DNA of 64,000 nt from Norana najaformis (GCA_964023275.1 OZ029921.1:10361306-10425305); one strand, 5' to 3'; positions 1-11,900 are shown, numbered from the stretch's first letter. The notes: generated from the letters alone by a model not told the origin. Numbers and translations are program-made.

Positions 1-87
1 ATAGAGATATATCAGTTGTTTAGCACATACTTTCATATCATTCGCAGGTAATGTGTCTGTCTTTATTTCTTCTGTTACCAACTCTAG

Positions 88-191
88 TGAGGCTTGTGCC
101 ACCTCTGATGAATCGTGATTTTGTTACTCAGCGATGTTGGCTGGACCAGGGAAAAGAAAAGATCATTTTTAATCATTCTGTTAATCATGCG
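88..191 (+). CDS. STARD10-like: STARD10-like exon (START beta-sheet region)
   Basis: The 104-nt exon follows a long pyrimidine tract ending in 'ctctag' and stops at 'CATGCG|gttt'. It is read in phase 1 (two bases complete the first codon) and ends in phase 0. It encodes 'NRDFVTQRCWLDQGKEKIIF' and then 'NHSVNHA', the conserved START segment that precedes 'VRAIS' in the next exon. Confidence 0.85.
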
Positions 192-3100
192 GTTTGTTTT
201 TTGGATTCACCTTTAAATCACATCTTACAATTGAGTTTTGTATTTTCCACAAATGAGTCTGTAATTGACTTTCCACAAATGAATCTGTAATTTTTGGGAA
301 TGATTTTGTTCATTTCAATTACACTATTTAAGTTCCTTTGATCGGTTGTAGATTTGCTTCTTTTATCATTGGACATCTTTGCCTGATTATTATCTCCAAA
401 AGTTTAAATTACAGTGGAGCTTGACATTGAGCATCCATTACTCCTTTATGAAGTTTCAGTTGTATTGCTTTCTTTCAAGAGTTCTTGTATGTTGTAGTAC
501 TTGTTGACTGCCTGACTGCCTGCCTGACCCGTGATCTTAATGTGGAACCAAATCTGACCTGCCTATCATTTTATTTTGACTAAGTGCTGTGAATAAGCTG
601 GTTCCTGTGACTTAGCTTTCTTGAGATGCTGTAGAAATGTCAAGATTATGATTATGATTAAACCCTTTTAGGGACATTTCTAATTGTTATGTCAGGGCCT
701 TAGTCAGAGAATTACCAAGTTTACATTGCAAGTTTTAGGAATTTCTCAAGAGCACTGTTAGCAAATGCACTGTATAATCTTAGTGTCAGTTAATGTCACA
801 GTCAGATATTCTTGTACTTCAGATTGAGGATAAGGCTATCTGTGAATTGCAGTGAAATGCCCTTTTACTTCTAATGATGGTGATGGTTATAAGGGAAAGG
901 CCGATGAGTCCTAGACCAGGACTCTTGATGCTGAGGCCTAGTCCCATTAAAACTGAGGCTGGAACCTAGACAAAGACAGAATAAGCTTAGGTGACGGCTG
1001 AAATAATTTTCATTCATTATATCACTAGATATGACAGACTTGTCATCTGCTTCATTACCGATGATGAGCAAGGTAAAAGTTCTAGTGTGATTAAGAACAG
1101 TAACTGCAACACAGTCAGTTGATGATTCAGGCAAATCAAATAGGAATTTTTAAATGACTGATTGCTCAGTTATTAATAGTTTAAAGTTGAAAATTCTATT
1201 TGTAGTTGTTAGTGTTGAAGTTAGTAATATAAAGCAGTTTATTATAATTCACTGAGACATTTAATTGCAAAGATTCGATAATTTTTGAGGGAGTAATAAG
1301 CAATTTTTGGTGGGTTGGTTTCATCTCAGTGACTTTGCACATTGAACAACCTAGAAGACAGTTAAGTGCTAAGTAAATTATAAGCATCATGCTCAATTGG
1401 TCTCGGTTGTGGCTTCATTTTACCCACACAAGGCTGGCCGTGTTGACAACACAGCAACGTGGCGTAATGTTTTATTTGTCCTGGGAAGCACTACAACATC
1501 ATTCACAAGCTCATAGGAACAGTGTGACAAGAGAAGTAAAAGGCTAGAAGCTTATATAAGACTTGGCCCATATTTCTAGTTAATAGTAATTCATTACATA
1601 TGTTTCTTAACTAACTTCCTAATGATGATAACAACTATAATGATAACAACAATAATAATGTCACCCCACCCAGTGAAGTTATGTCCCGACCATGAACGCC
1701 ACAGATGTTCACAGCACATGATTATGCTCACTAAATTGCACTCCACTGGTAGATGGTAGAAGATGTGACTGATTTCCATCAGGAAATCAGATCCTAGCCA
1801 GACAGACATTCAGTAACTCATTCAGTAGCCAGTCAGTTCATCACGTAACCTTTCTGTGATGAATGGTCAGTACCATTCCAAAGACTATCTCGCTGTTGCC
1901 GCACCGAATCAGAAACTTTCCAGTCGCAGGTGGCACCTGTAAGCCAGAGGCTTGACAGTGTCCGAAAAGAACCCTGCATTCGGGCTGCAATGGTATACAA
2001 TCAAATATCACCCAAAAATGAACAAAATCCAAATTGCAGTCTCAGATATATATGATAATAATTGAGCAAATTCAGCTTATGATGGACAAATTAATAAAAG
2101 TCAAAAAGATGTGTGAACAACAGTTATATTGGCCAATGTAACACCAAGCAAGGATGAACGCAAGATGAGTTGCAGCAATTTAGCTATTTTTTTAGATGGC
2201 CCAGTTGCATAAGGCTTTTTAACGTTTTGTGCTTGACTGTTGGTTATTTGTTATTTCTATGTAATTTGGATAAATCAAATTTTGTACATGAAATTTCCAC
2301 AGTTTTGAAATTTCTTAACATTCACACAGTTTTGATCTCTTTCTATAGTCTATGCCAGTGAAGAAGAACTTTGTGCGTGCTATCAGTTACTTGACTGGTT
2401 ACTACATAGTTGCCAAGGCACAGTCGCCTGATCTTCCTGGGTGTCATCTGACTTACGTGACCCACTGCGACCCAAAGGGTGAAGTTTTCATTTGATTATA
2501 ATTTCTCGAGATAGATTTTTCAACTGTCAGTTTATTGCTGTTTGGACTAGGTTATTTATCTTGGTTTTGGAATTTCCAGTAATTACTGGTAGTCATGATG
2601 CTGGCATGTAGATATGTACATATGTATGTGTGTACGTACGTATGTATGTAAGTAAGCATTAAGATGCTTATGCAGTGCCTGTTAAAGAACCTCTCTCTTA
2701 ATGCTCTGCACACGTAGCTGTCAAACTGATCTCAACAGACTCTGCTTCACATAGGTTCAAAATGTCTGCTGAGCAGGTTCAAATGAAAGTATGCATATGC
2801 AAAGGAAGACTGTTACGAGAGGATGGTCCAACACCGGAGAAAGCATGGTAGGTTTGTTGAGGCAATATGTCGAGCAAGGCATGTGTACTGGCTGTAGAGC
2901 ACAACGTTAGCTGATTTGGGTGTTTCAAGACTGGAACGCTAGGCCCCTGATATACGCTGGGGCAGTGCAGACGAGACCATTTCCAGCATAAGGATTTTGA
3001 ATGTTATTCATTCTTCAACAGAAAGCCAGTGGAGTGTTTTCACATATATTCTAAATGTGCAAGTACTTTGGCATGTTGAGGTATGTTGAGGTATACTGTT

Positions 3101-5629
3101 TACACAGTTGAGGTCGGACTGGTGCTGGTGCACCAAAACCTACAAAACAAGTCTACAGAGACTGAACTCCAGCATCAAGGTGCATCATAATGTCAGAGGA
3201 AGGTTGACATAATCAGCCATACATTGTTCTCCACGCAGAAGCACGCATTCATATAAGACAATGAGTTGTTGATTAAGGCAGCGTGGCAAAAATGGAAAGA
3301 CCTATCGAGTGTATTATGCGATGTCAAAATGCTGGTTCAAGTCAAAGGAAAATGTACAAAACAATGATAAAACCAGTGATGATATATGGAGCAGAGACAT
3401 GGACACTGGCAAAAGAGGAGGAGAAGCTGCTGGAGAAAACAGAAATGAGAATGCTGCGATGGATACTTCGAATCTCACTGAAAGACAGGAAAAGGAATGA
3501 GTATATCAGACAGAAATTGGGAGTGGCATGTATATCTGACAAGGTACGAGAAGCCAGGTTGAGATGGTATGGTCATGTGATGAGGAGAAAGGAGGAAAAC
3601 TTCATTAAAAGAATTATGACAGCAGAGGTTTACAGACACCGCAGTCGTGGACAACAACAGAAGAGATGGGGAGATTCAGCAAGACCTAAAGCTCCTCAGA
3701 TTGAAGAAAGAAGATACTGAAGACAGAAACAAATGAAAAAGAAGGATTCGTATGGCTGACCCCTCTCCTAGGAGGGATTAATTCCAGCCAGAAGAAGAAG
3801 ATTGAGTTGTTGATTTTGGCCTTTTTCAGTTCAGACTGTATTGCTGTTTTGTCAATCTCTGAGCATACGTGACATGTGTGAAGCCATATATACTTTGTCT
3901 TCTTTGGCTTCAGCTGTAGGCCTGCTTATGATTAGATTGCAGCGTGTGGTTTGTTCGATTAGCATCTGCTGGGTCTGTAATTGAATTACTGCTGTTTCAC
4001 GCCTACTGAGTGGATTCAGATTCTGTGTAATGACCCTGGCAAATTGTTTGTGCTCACAAGCCTCAGTCACCACGAAGTGTAATTTCGTACTGGATTAAGC
4101 TGGGAAATAAATAAGTCCTGTGATGCACTGGGCCCATGTTCAGGACCTTGGATTCATCCATTACCTGCCCAAGGGCCAAAGAGCAGGAAATGAATGCCTC
4201 CTCTGTGGATGTTCTACTAGAGGTTTGGGAGCTTTACTTGTTGCTTTATGATTAAATTAGTGGTAGACATGACATCGCAGATCTGTTTACGGAGTAGTTT
4301 ATGTTTCTCTGTCATCTTTGCTGCCTGTGAATGACCTTATTTTGTGTGTTAGAAAACTGAAACAAGTTCAACTGTTTTATCCAACCTTTTTATATTGCAT
4401 TAACAACTAGGTCTGTGGTGGTTATTTTGAGGATATTTACTTACTCATTCTGCACCTCAGGAATACACATGTGCTTGTGTGCGTGCATGCATGTTTATTC
4501 CTCCAAATATAAGACATGAATATGATTATTTGCAGGTAAGCTTCCTGGTTGGGCTGTTAACCTGGCCACTGGCTTTGTTGCTCCAAAGGTACATAGGATT
4601 TGCTTGCTGTTTCGACTTTGATTTATATTCATGTTACACTTCTTAGAAACTATTCAAATCATGTTTATTCTTGAGGTGTAGCCCAGCTTTGGTGTGATGC
4701 TACGATGTTATAGACTTAAACATTTTGAGTTACTGACCTGAGTAACTAAATGCATGTGAATCTGTAAGAAACAAATCATGCTGATATGTCTAATGCATGG
4801 GACATCAACCAGTGGTCCATCAAAACCAAGGCGAAGATTAGAGTCTGGGAAATACGTAGTTTTGTTGATCAGAGTACAATTTTTTGTGCTCTCTGTGCAG
4901 TTTTAAAATGAATCATGTTGGACAGGGAGCCAATACAATGATTTAAATCCTTTGTCATGTGGTGCATCAGTTTTGATTCCAGCATCAGTTTTGATTCCAG
5001 CATCAGTTTTGATTCCAGGCAGGGAGTTTTTTACTCCACAGTTTTTGTAAATGTTACTTATGATACAAGTAAGGACTGAATTGCCAAAGACATTCATGGA
5101 GGCATAGGAACATGACATCTAATTCCACTTGTTGCAAAAATGTATAGATATGAAATGACTTTGATATTATTTAGTGAGCAGTATTGAGGAACTGAAAATA
5201 TCAGCAGCCAGATGAATTGCATGCAAGCTTGTGTCTAGTCTGAGACAGTCGTCGTGCAGTGGCCATGAATAAATACTTTACGCCCAATTGCGGAATGTCA
5301 TCAATTGATGATCTGTCATTAGGTAGTGGAGCTACATGAATGTAAGATACAATAATAGATTACCGGTATGGCTTTACCTTGTGTTTGCTGATATGTATCA
5401 GGTCATGAAGAAATTACACAAGGCATGCCGTGGCTATTTGTCGTGGAAAAGTGTGAATAATCCTGAACGAAAGCCGTGGCTTTTTTCAGAACAACAGTCA
5501 GAACTTGAGGCATTCAACCCCAGTGACATTAAGTCAATGGATGAGACAAGAAGAGCTGAGCTTATTGATGAAAGAGACTTGAAACAGGAAAAGGAGGAAG
5601 ATGTGCCTACAAATGATCACGATAAGTGA
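88..5629 (+). CDS. STARD10-like: STARD10-like START-domain lipid-transfer protein, 3' part (four exons)
   Basis: Four exons (88-191, 2349-2478, 4536-4588, 5402-5629) splice in frame through GT-AG introns and encode the C-terminal half of a START domain plus an acidic tail. START proteins bind a lipid, phosphatidylcholine or phosphatidylethanolamine in STARD10, in a closed hydrophobic pocket and move it between membranes in the cytosol. Visible landmarks in order are 'PPLMNRDFVTQRCW' (matching the STARD10 'PLKNRDVITLRSW' region), 'VRAISYLTGYYI', 'LTYVTHCDPKG', 'LPGWAVNLATGFVAPK' and 'MKKLHKACRGY', then 'NPERKPWLF' and a tail rich in E, D and K ending at a TGA. Exon phases are 1-0, 0-1, 1-0 and 0-stop, so the frame closes everywhere. 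The upstream exons lie left of the window. STARD10 is favoured over PCTP or STARD7 because of the long acidic tail after the START helix and the 'KPWL..EQ' signature. Introns carry LINE relics. Confidence 0.9.
500..665 (+). repeat. 3' end of an L2-like LINE (family A tail) in a STARD10-like intron
   Basis: The stretch has the same order of blocks as the 3' end of the element at 54.1-54.8 kb: 'tgactgcctgactgcctg', 'gtgaataagctggttcc', 'cttagctttct', 'gctgtagaaat', then a short 'gattat' repeat tail. It is a 5'-truncated copy in + orientation. The 'gattac'-type tail is the mark of this family throughout the window. Confidence 0.7.
666..2348. other. STARD10-like intron, no gene seen
   Basis: Intron sequence. 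I see only a short purine-rich 'aataat/gataac' microsatellite near 1620-1660 and no coding signal with conserved motifs on either strand. Short open frames here show no family resemblance. Confidence 0.6.
2349..2478 (+). CDS. STARD10-like: STARD10-like exon (VRAISYLTGYYI)
   Basis: The acceptor is 'ctatag|TCTATG' and the donor is 'CCAAAGG|gtgaag'. The 130-nt exon starts in phase 0 and ends in phase 1. It encodes 'KKNFVRAISYLTGYYIVAKA' through 'CHLTYVTHCDPKG', one of the best conserved stretches of the STARD10/PCTP START fold. Confidence 0.9.
3283..3805 (+). pseudogene. C-terminal fragment of a non-LTR retrotransposon reverse transcriptase
   Basis: The open frame 3283-3720 carries the post-RT signature of many invertebrate LINE ORF2 proteins: 'MIYGAETWTLAKEEEKLLE', 'MRMLRWILRISLKDR', 'EARLRWYGHVMRR', and a basic 'HRSRGQQQKRWGD'. 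It lacks the endonuclease and the palm with F/YADD, so it is a 5'-truncated copy. After a frame break the text continues as '..MADPSPRRD', typical of the 3' end, and closes with an 'agaagaagaag' tail. It lies within the STARD10-like intron, in the same orientation as the gene. Confidence 0.8.
4536..4588 (+). CDS. STARD10-like: STARD10-like micro-exon (LPGWAVNLATGFVAPK)
   Basis: A 53-nt exon between 'tttgcag' and 'CCAAAG|gtacat'. Its first two bases complete the glycine codon left by the previous exon. The peptide is equivalent to 'LPKWVVNKSSQFLAPK' of vertebrate STARD10, where the last START helix begins. It is too short to be found by ORF length. Confidence 0.88.
4900..5115 (-). pseudogene. 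L2-like RT fragment with an 18-bp triplication
   Basis: Read on the minus strand the stretch contains 'KSLYWLPVQHDSF', the decayed form of the 'SLHWLPV..RI' box that follows the RT domain in L2-type LINEs. Next to it the 18-bp unit 'gcatcagttttgattcca' occurs three times in a row (about 4965-5018), giving 'GIKTDA' three times in the shadow translation. No function is expected. Confidence 0.5.
5402..5629 (+). CDS. STARD10-like: STARD10-like terminal exon
   Basis: The acceptor is 'tatcag|GTCATG'. It encodes the C-terminal helix 'MKKLHKACRGYLSW', then 'NPERKPWLFSEQQSELEAF' and a charged tail 'EKEEDVPTNDHDK' before TGA at 5627-5629. The open frame extends left to 5336, but those codons are intronic because the protein joins cleanly at VMKKL. 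Confidence 0.9.
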   Translation, partial: VMKKLHKACRGYLSWKSVNNPERKPWLFSEQQSELEAFNPSDIKSMDETRRAELIDERDLKQEKEEDVPTNDHDK

Positions 5630-7568
<1,939 letters not shown>

Positions 7569-8198
7569 TGTAGCCCTTGAGGTCCTCAAGAGACTGAACA
7601 CCAAGTCGATCGATCAGCTATTGCCCTTTTATTTATCACAAAACGCTTGAATAAAACATGTAACATCTAATCGAAACAGTCCTTACTCTAAGACTTCCTT
7701 GCCCTCTACACACAAACACTCCCTTCTGCTGCTCTTATATAGGCGGCGGGTTCGCGTTGCGTTCCCGTGCGGGGTCGGGCGAACACGTTTAGTTCACTGT
7801 GTTCCCGTGCGGGGGAAGGGCGAACACGCTGCGTTCCATGTGTTCCCGTGCGGGGGAAGGGCGAACACGTTGCGTTCCCGTGCGGGGAAGGGCGAACACG
7901 TTGCGTTCCCGTGCGGGGGAAGAGCGAAAACGCTGCGTTCCATGTGTTCCCGTGCGGGGGAAGGGCGAACACGTTGCGTTCCATGTGTTCCCGTGCGAAC
8001 ACGTTGCGTTCCCGTGTGGGGGAAGGGCGAACACGTTGCGTTCCCGTGCGGGGAAGGGCGAACACGTTATGTTCCATGTGTTCCCGTGCGGGGGGAGGGC
8101 GAACACGTTGCGTTCCCGTGCGAACACGTGGCGTTCCCGTGCGGGGGAAGGGCGAACTCGCGTTCCCATGCGTTCCCGTGTGGGGGAAGTACGCTACA
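7569..8198 (-). repeat. 3' LTR (left copy) with U3 minisatellite
   Basis: On the minus strand it begins TGTAGCGTACTTCCCCC, runs through about 14 units of a 32-bp minisatellite, then a TATA box 'TATATAAG' (7742-7735), a leader, an AATAAA signal (7634-7629), and ends GGGCTACA. The order U3 repeat - TATA - AATAAA - CA end is that of an LTR promoter and terminator. The non-repeat 170 bp are nearly identical to the right copy. Confidence 0.88.
7745..8190. repeat. 32-bp GC-rich minisatellite in LTR U3
   Basis: The unit is approximately 'gcgttcccgtgcgggggaag' followed by 'ggcgaacacgtt', repeated about 14 times with single-base changes and some partial units. GC content far exceeds the surroundings. 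Several overlapping open frames on both strands arise only because the repeat has few stop codons; they are not genes. Confidence 0.95.
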
Positions 8199-8212
8199 AC
8201 ACTCCTCCCACC
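8199..8212 (-). promoter_or_regulatory. Polypurine tract of the LTR element
   Basis: Minus-strand 'GGTGGGAGGAGTGT' lies directly against the TGTAGC start of the 3' LTR, where the plus-strand primer of Gypsy elements is expected. Confidence 0.7.
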
Positions 8213-9067
8213 AAAGAACCCGAACGTCCCGGTTCGGAACCAACTTCGCACAAACCCACGCAACAAAGGAAAACATACGGTCTCTATGGCACACAAATAA
8301 AATATAAAAAAGGCCGACACTTCGGCTCCATTAAACAGTCACAGATTAAGACGGCAGTTACAAACATGGCATCCTCAATTACTGATAGTTAGCTGTGAAC
8401 AAGCAAATTATGCAAGCCATATGGTTTTACGAAAAACTAAACGGCCGCATCACGCGTTTTTTCACTCATCCATCAAACAAAATGGCCACACTGGGCAGTA
8501 ATCGAACACGTAAGTTCCCTCTTACCGGGTCAGTCCAACCTGATCACATCATCATCTTCTGCATCTTCCGCATCCGGATTCCAGGGGCGGACTCGCCTGA
8601 AGCCGCGGGTCCAACGAGCGACGTCCTCGGTAGACACCGGGGGCCACCCATTCAGGGCAGTAAGGCAGCCGCGCCCTCGAAGCCTCCCAACATTCCTGCC
8701 AGGCATGTGAGTATACGAACTCCGAGATCGTTGCTAGTTCGTCTTCCGAGACCGGTAGGACATCCGGGCGCAGCGGAGGCTCGGGTCGCTTAGGGAGGCA
8801 GGAGGATCCAGGTCCGGAAGGGCGACGCCTGGCGACGCGGGTTGATCTTCGCCTACCAGAGCGTCGAAGAGGCCTTCCGCCTCCTCCGCCACCACGGCAG
8901 GAGTGTCCAGAGTGACACCGAAGTCGAAGTCATCGCTCGCATCCCCGTCGTTATCCGCGTCCTCAGCGTGGAAGAAGGTACCCGGAGGAGGCTGACGAGC
9001 CGAAAGGACGTCTTCTTCCGCCATAAGCCCGGCGAAGTTCGGCGATGGTCGACTGGTCGAAGGCCGG
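8213..9067 (-). pseudogene. Remnant internal region of the LTR element (3' coding part)
   Basis: GC-rich sequence between the LINE insertion and the purine tract. The minus frame 9024-8734 encodes an acidic, low-complexity peptide ('EDADNDGDASDDFDFG'). I cannot recognise RT, RNase H or integrase motifs, so this is either a degraded gag/pol tail or element-specific sequence. Assignment is by position only. Confidence 0.4.
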
Positions 9068-9784
9068 TCAGGATCCAGTGACTCGGAGGCGTTGAATTCG
9101 TGTACGCCCCTGATATCTGGTACGTGAAACTGAAGGCAATGGCGGCGTCGCGACTTGGCTGCATCCGTATCCGTATATGTCCATCCTCATTCCTGAAGGT
9201 CGGAAACCAGAGTCCTCGATATCAGCCCTCTCCATGGCGTCCTGTCCCGTGTGCTCCCGATGCATTCCGCTTCTGATAGTCCAGTCCATTCTTTGATGTC
9301 GTCCATCCATCTTCGCCTCGGTCTTCCCCTTGGTCTTGATCCCTCTACATATCCCTGTAGTAGGTATGCAGAGAGTTTCTTTTCGCGGAGTAGGTGGCCG
9401 AAATATCTCAACTTCCTGCCCTTCACTACCTCCAGCAGTCTTTTCGTTGGTCTCAGTTCTTCCAATATTGAGGCATTTGTTCTGTGTTCCCTCCAGCTAA
9501 CCCGCAGTAACTTCCTGTATGTTGTCATTTCAAAAGCCGATATTCTTTTTCTATCTACGGCCTTCAGAGTCTATGTCTCACAGCCATACAACGCCACCGA
9601 CCACACCATCGTCTCCACCATCCTCCTCTTCAGGTCTCGGCCCATAGATCGTTCCTTCCTGGTGTATAAAAGAGAACCCATAGCCGTCCTCGCCATGCCG
9701 AGTCTTGATCTTATCTCTTTGCTGCCATCGCCAGTTTCATCTATTACAGCCCCCAGATATCGGAAAGACTCAACCTCCGAAATC
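9068..9784 (-). pseudogene. 5'-truncated LINE inserted in the gag of the LTR element
   Basis: On the minus strand the frame reads 'VESFRYLGAVIDETGDGSKE', '..MVETMVWSVALYGCET', a stop where Trp is expected (ET*TLK), then 'YFGHLLREKKLSAYLLQG' and 'GSRPRGRPRRRWMDDIKEW'. This is the RT C-terminal region of the same broad class as the fragment at 3.3 kb, here with a (GGATAC)-like 3' tail near 9165-9180. It interrupts the gag reading frame after 'DKAATQLL'. The LINE is therefore younger than the LTR element. Confidence 0.8.
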
Positions 9785-10201
9785 CTAGAGTAACTGCGTG
9801 GCGGCCTTATCGAGGGCACGTCGCAGAAAGTCCACTTTGTCGGAATCGGTCCACCTGTTGTATTTGGCACATACCTCGAATTGTGTCAGGAACGACTCCA
9901 GGGATCCCGTCCCGTCGAACTTCCCAGGCTTCATCGGAGTCTTGCGGTCGACGACGTTTCCCAACGACGGTAGGTTCGAAGCCGTTTCACTTCCGCCCTG
10001 CATCGGTCTTTGTTCGCCGCCGTTCGCCACCCCCGGTCGTGAGCTGTCGAAGTCGATGTTCTCCAGAAACTGTCTACGGTCGAGTCTGGAGGCCTTCGTT
10101 GTCGCTCTTCGTACACCGGGCGTCGAGCTACTCAGCTGGTCGGGCGACGCGTCCGCAATGTCCAAGAGGGTGTAGACGATGGTGTCGTCCTCATCTCCCA
10201 T
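9785..10201 (-). pseudogene. gag: Gag N-terminal part of the LTR element
   Basis: The frame starts at an ATG 40 nt inside the primer-binding-like site. It encodes 138 residues ending at the LINE junction. The C-terminal third reads 'KPGKFDGTGSLESFLTQFEV' followed by 'CAKYNRWTDSDKVDFLRRAL', which matches the opening of the retrotransposon Gag (capsid) domain of Ty3/Gypsy elements ('FDG..SLE.FL.QFE.CA..N.W...K...L...L'). The zinc knuckle is missing because of the insertion and deletion. The product would package element RNA if intact. Confidence 0.75.
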
Positions 10202-10239
10202 GCGAGAGTTGATCGGTTTCGACTTGCAGTTGATAGGTA

Positions 10240-10256
10240 CCCCACTTCTGATACCA
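10240..10256 (-). promoter_or_regulatory. Primer-binding-like site 'TGGTATCAGAAGTGGGG'
   Basis: TGGTATCAGA is the usual complement of an initiator-tRNA 3' end in many LTR elements. Here it lies 106 nt inside the LTR boundary I infer and just before gag. The distance is unusual: either the LTR/internal boundary is further right, or this is a secondary motif. Confidence 0.5.
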
Positions 10257-10531
10257 CTTCTTCACAAAACCGGGGTGCCGAATCCCCTGTCAAGGTGCTG
10301 GTTTTCTACCACTCTACCCGAAGGCTCCCTACCAGCGCCTATCTACTGCCAGCCCGCGAAGTAAGCCCTTGAGGTCCTCAAGAGACTGAACACCAAGTCG
10401 ATCGATCAGCTATCGCCCTTTTATTTATCACAAAACGCTTGAATATAACATGTAACATCTAATTGAAACAGTCCTTACTCTAAGACTTCCGTGCCCTCTA
10501 CACACAAACTCCCTTCTGCTGCTTCCTTATA

Positions 10532-10937
10532 CACTGTGTCCGGAAAAATTCCAAGGCTTTACGGTAAATATGAAAATAATTAGTAAACATTAATCGATTT
10601 TTAAAATTCCAAAAAAAAGTTTAATCCTGAAATATTATTGAACTATAATTTATGTTCAAAATGTCCGCCATTGGCTTCAACGCAAGCTTCGAGACGTACA
10701 CGCCACTGACTAACAGCAGCATCGAACGCCATTTTTCTAGCAACTTTCTTTACAAAATATAAAATTCAAATACGTCACTGTGACGTAATTTTAAACGGGA
10801 GCCGTTAATAAATTACAAAGAATTTTGTTGGTAATTATGTACGGATCAAAAAGGTTTTTAAATTTTTAAATTGATTATTATCTACTATAGTTTTTTCATT
10901 CATATTTTAGAGCCTTGGAATTTTTCCGGACACAGTG
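10532..10937 (-). mobile_element. Internally deleted mariner-like element (406 bp)
   Basis: Perfect 27-bp terminal inverted repeats begin 'cactgtgtccggaaaaattc' and are flanked by TA on both sides, the target duplication of the IS630/Tc1/mariner superfamily. Minus-strand codons at about 10760-10650 read 'AFDAAVSQWRVRLEAC' followed by 'VEANGGHFEH' and a stop, the C-terminal end of a mariner-like transposase ('QRRVQACI.A.GGHFEH'). The catalytic core is deleted. Comparison with the left LTR shows the empty site 'cttatatagg': the insertion cut the LTR TATA box. Confidence 0.88.
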
Positions 10938-10944
10938 TATAGGC

Positions 10945-11410
10945 GGCGAGTTCGCGTTGCGTTCCATGCGTTCCCGTGTGGGGGAAGGGCGAAAACGTTA
11001 AGTTGCCTGCGTTCCCGTGCGGGGGAAGGGCGAACACGTTGCGTTCCCGTGTGGGGGAAGGGCGAACACGTTATGTTCCGTGTGTTCCCGTGCGGGGAAG
11101 GGCGAACACGTTGCGTTCCATGTGTTTCCGTGCGAACACGTTGCGTTCCCGTGCGGGGGAAGGGCGAACACGTTGCGTTCCCGTGCGGGGGAAGGGCGAA
11201 AACCCTGCGTTCCCGTGCGGGGAAGGGCGAACACGTTGCGTTCCCGTGCCGGGAAGGGCGAACACGATGCGTTCCATGTGTTCCCGTGCGGGGAAGGGCG
11301 AACACGTTGCGTTCCATGTGTTCCCGTGCGGGGGAGGGCGAACACGTTACGTTCGCGTGCGGGGGAAGGCGAACACGTTGCGTCCTCGTGCGTTCCCGTG
11401 CGGGGGACGT
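10945..11410. repeat. 32-bp GC-rich minisatellite, second LTR
   Basis: Same unit as at 7745-8190, but unit order and point changes differ between the two LTRs, so the arrays have been reshuffled or converted since insertion. Long overlapping ORFs here are artefacts. Confidence 0.95.
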
Positions 11411-11418
11411 CTGCTACA

Positions 11419-11794
11419 ATATCACCAATCTATCTTGCAAACCACATCAAGCCACTGTCTGATGATCTTCATTGACTGTAACTGTGATTATCAAAGTCTG
11501 CTGATGTCTTCAGGCCAGCTGCTAAGACTTAAAATGGGTTAGTGGGTATTTCAGGTTGCCATACTACATGTGTGAGACAGTCGCATCTATTCAGGAGTCC
11601 AAAATGCTCTTACTTTCAAAAAACAACTGAAATTCTGTTTAATTTGTAACTCTTGGTACTGGTGCTGACAATTGACTTTCTAAATTACCCTAAACATAGC
11701 TTGCTGCAGATATTGCTATATAAATTGTTGTCTTTACATTAGCGGTAGTAGTAGTAGCAACAGGAGTAAATATTGTTATTGGTAATTAACAACT
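11419..11794. other. Intergenic, no gene seen
   Basis: Right flank of the LTR element. I see AT-rich sequence with a short 'gtagtagtag' run near 11745 and nothing else. Confidence 0.5.
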
Positions 11795-11900
11795 TCTATC
11801 ACACCATTGTCCAATGCACAAAGCATCAACTGATATCAAAATCAAGCTGCATCAGGTCAGTATCCAGAAGGTCAGTCCACTAAGACTAAGTGAAATGTAG
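11795..11900 (-). repeat. Family B L2-like LINE 3' end
   Basis: Blocks 'tgtccaatgcacaaagcatc', 'aactgatatcaaaatcaagc' and 'cagtatccagaaggtcagtc' recur in the same order at 24.4, 30.1 and 50.8 kb. They are 3' ends of one LINE family lying in minus orientation. Confidence 0.65.

Larger units (their letters stand above)
7569..11418 (-). mobile_element. Deleted Ty3/Gypsy-type LTR retrotransposon with nested insertions
   Basis: Two copies of a long terminal repeat (7569-8198 and 10362-11418) in the same orientation flank about 2.2 kb. Read on the minus strand, the order is: 5' LTR (right), primer-binding-like 'TGGTATCAGAAGTGGGG' at 10256-10240, gag start codon at 10201, acidic 3' coding remnants, purine tract next to the 3' LTR (8212-8199), then the 3' LTR (left). 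LTR ends are TGTAGC...GGGCTACA. Protease, RT and integrase are absent, so it cannot move by itself. A LINE (about 9068-9784) interrupts gag, and a mariner-like element (10532-10937) sits in the 5' LTR. The 5-bp flanks ('gtagt' left, 'atatc' right) do not match as a target duplication. Confidence 0.85.
10362..11418 (-). repeat. 5' LTR (right copy), split by a mariner-like element
   Basis: Near-identical to the left LTR over 10363-10530 and again from 10938. It contains about 14 units of the same 32-bp minisatellite. The left edge is mutated (TAAGCCC instead of TGTAGCCC). The inserted element at 10532-10937 separates the leader from the TATA box and U3. Confidence 0.85.

Noticed and set aside
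7699..8392. Overlapping ORFs of 120-205 codons on both strands
   Set aside because: They translate the 32-bp minisatellite in several frames at once. There is no unique domain, and the same happens in the second LTR.
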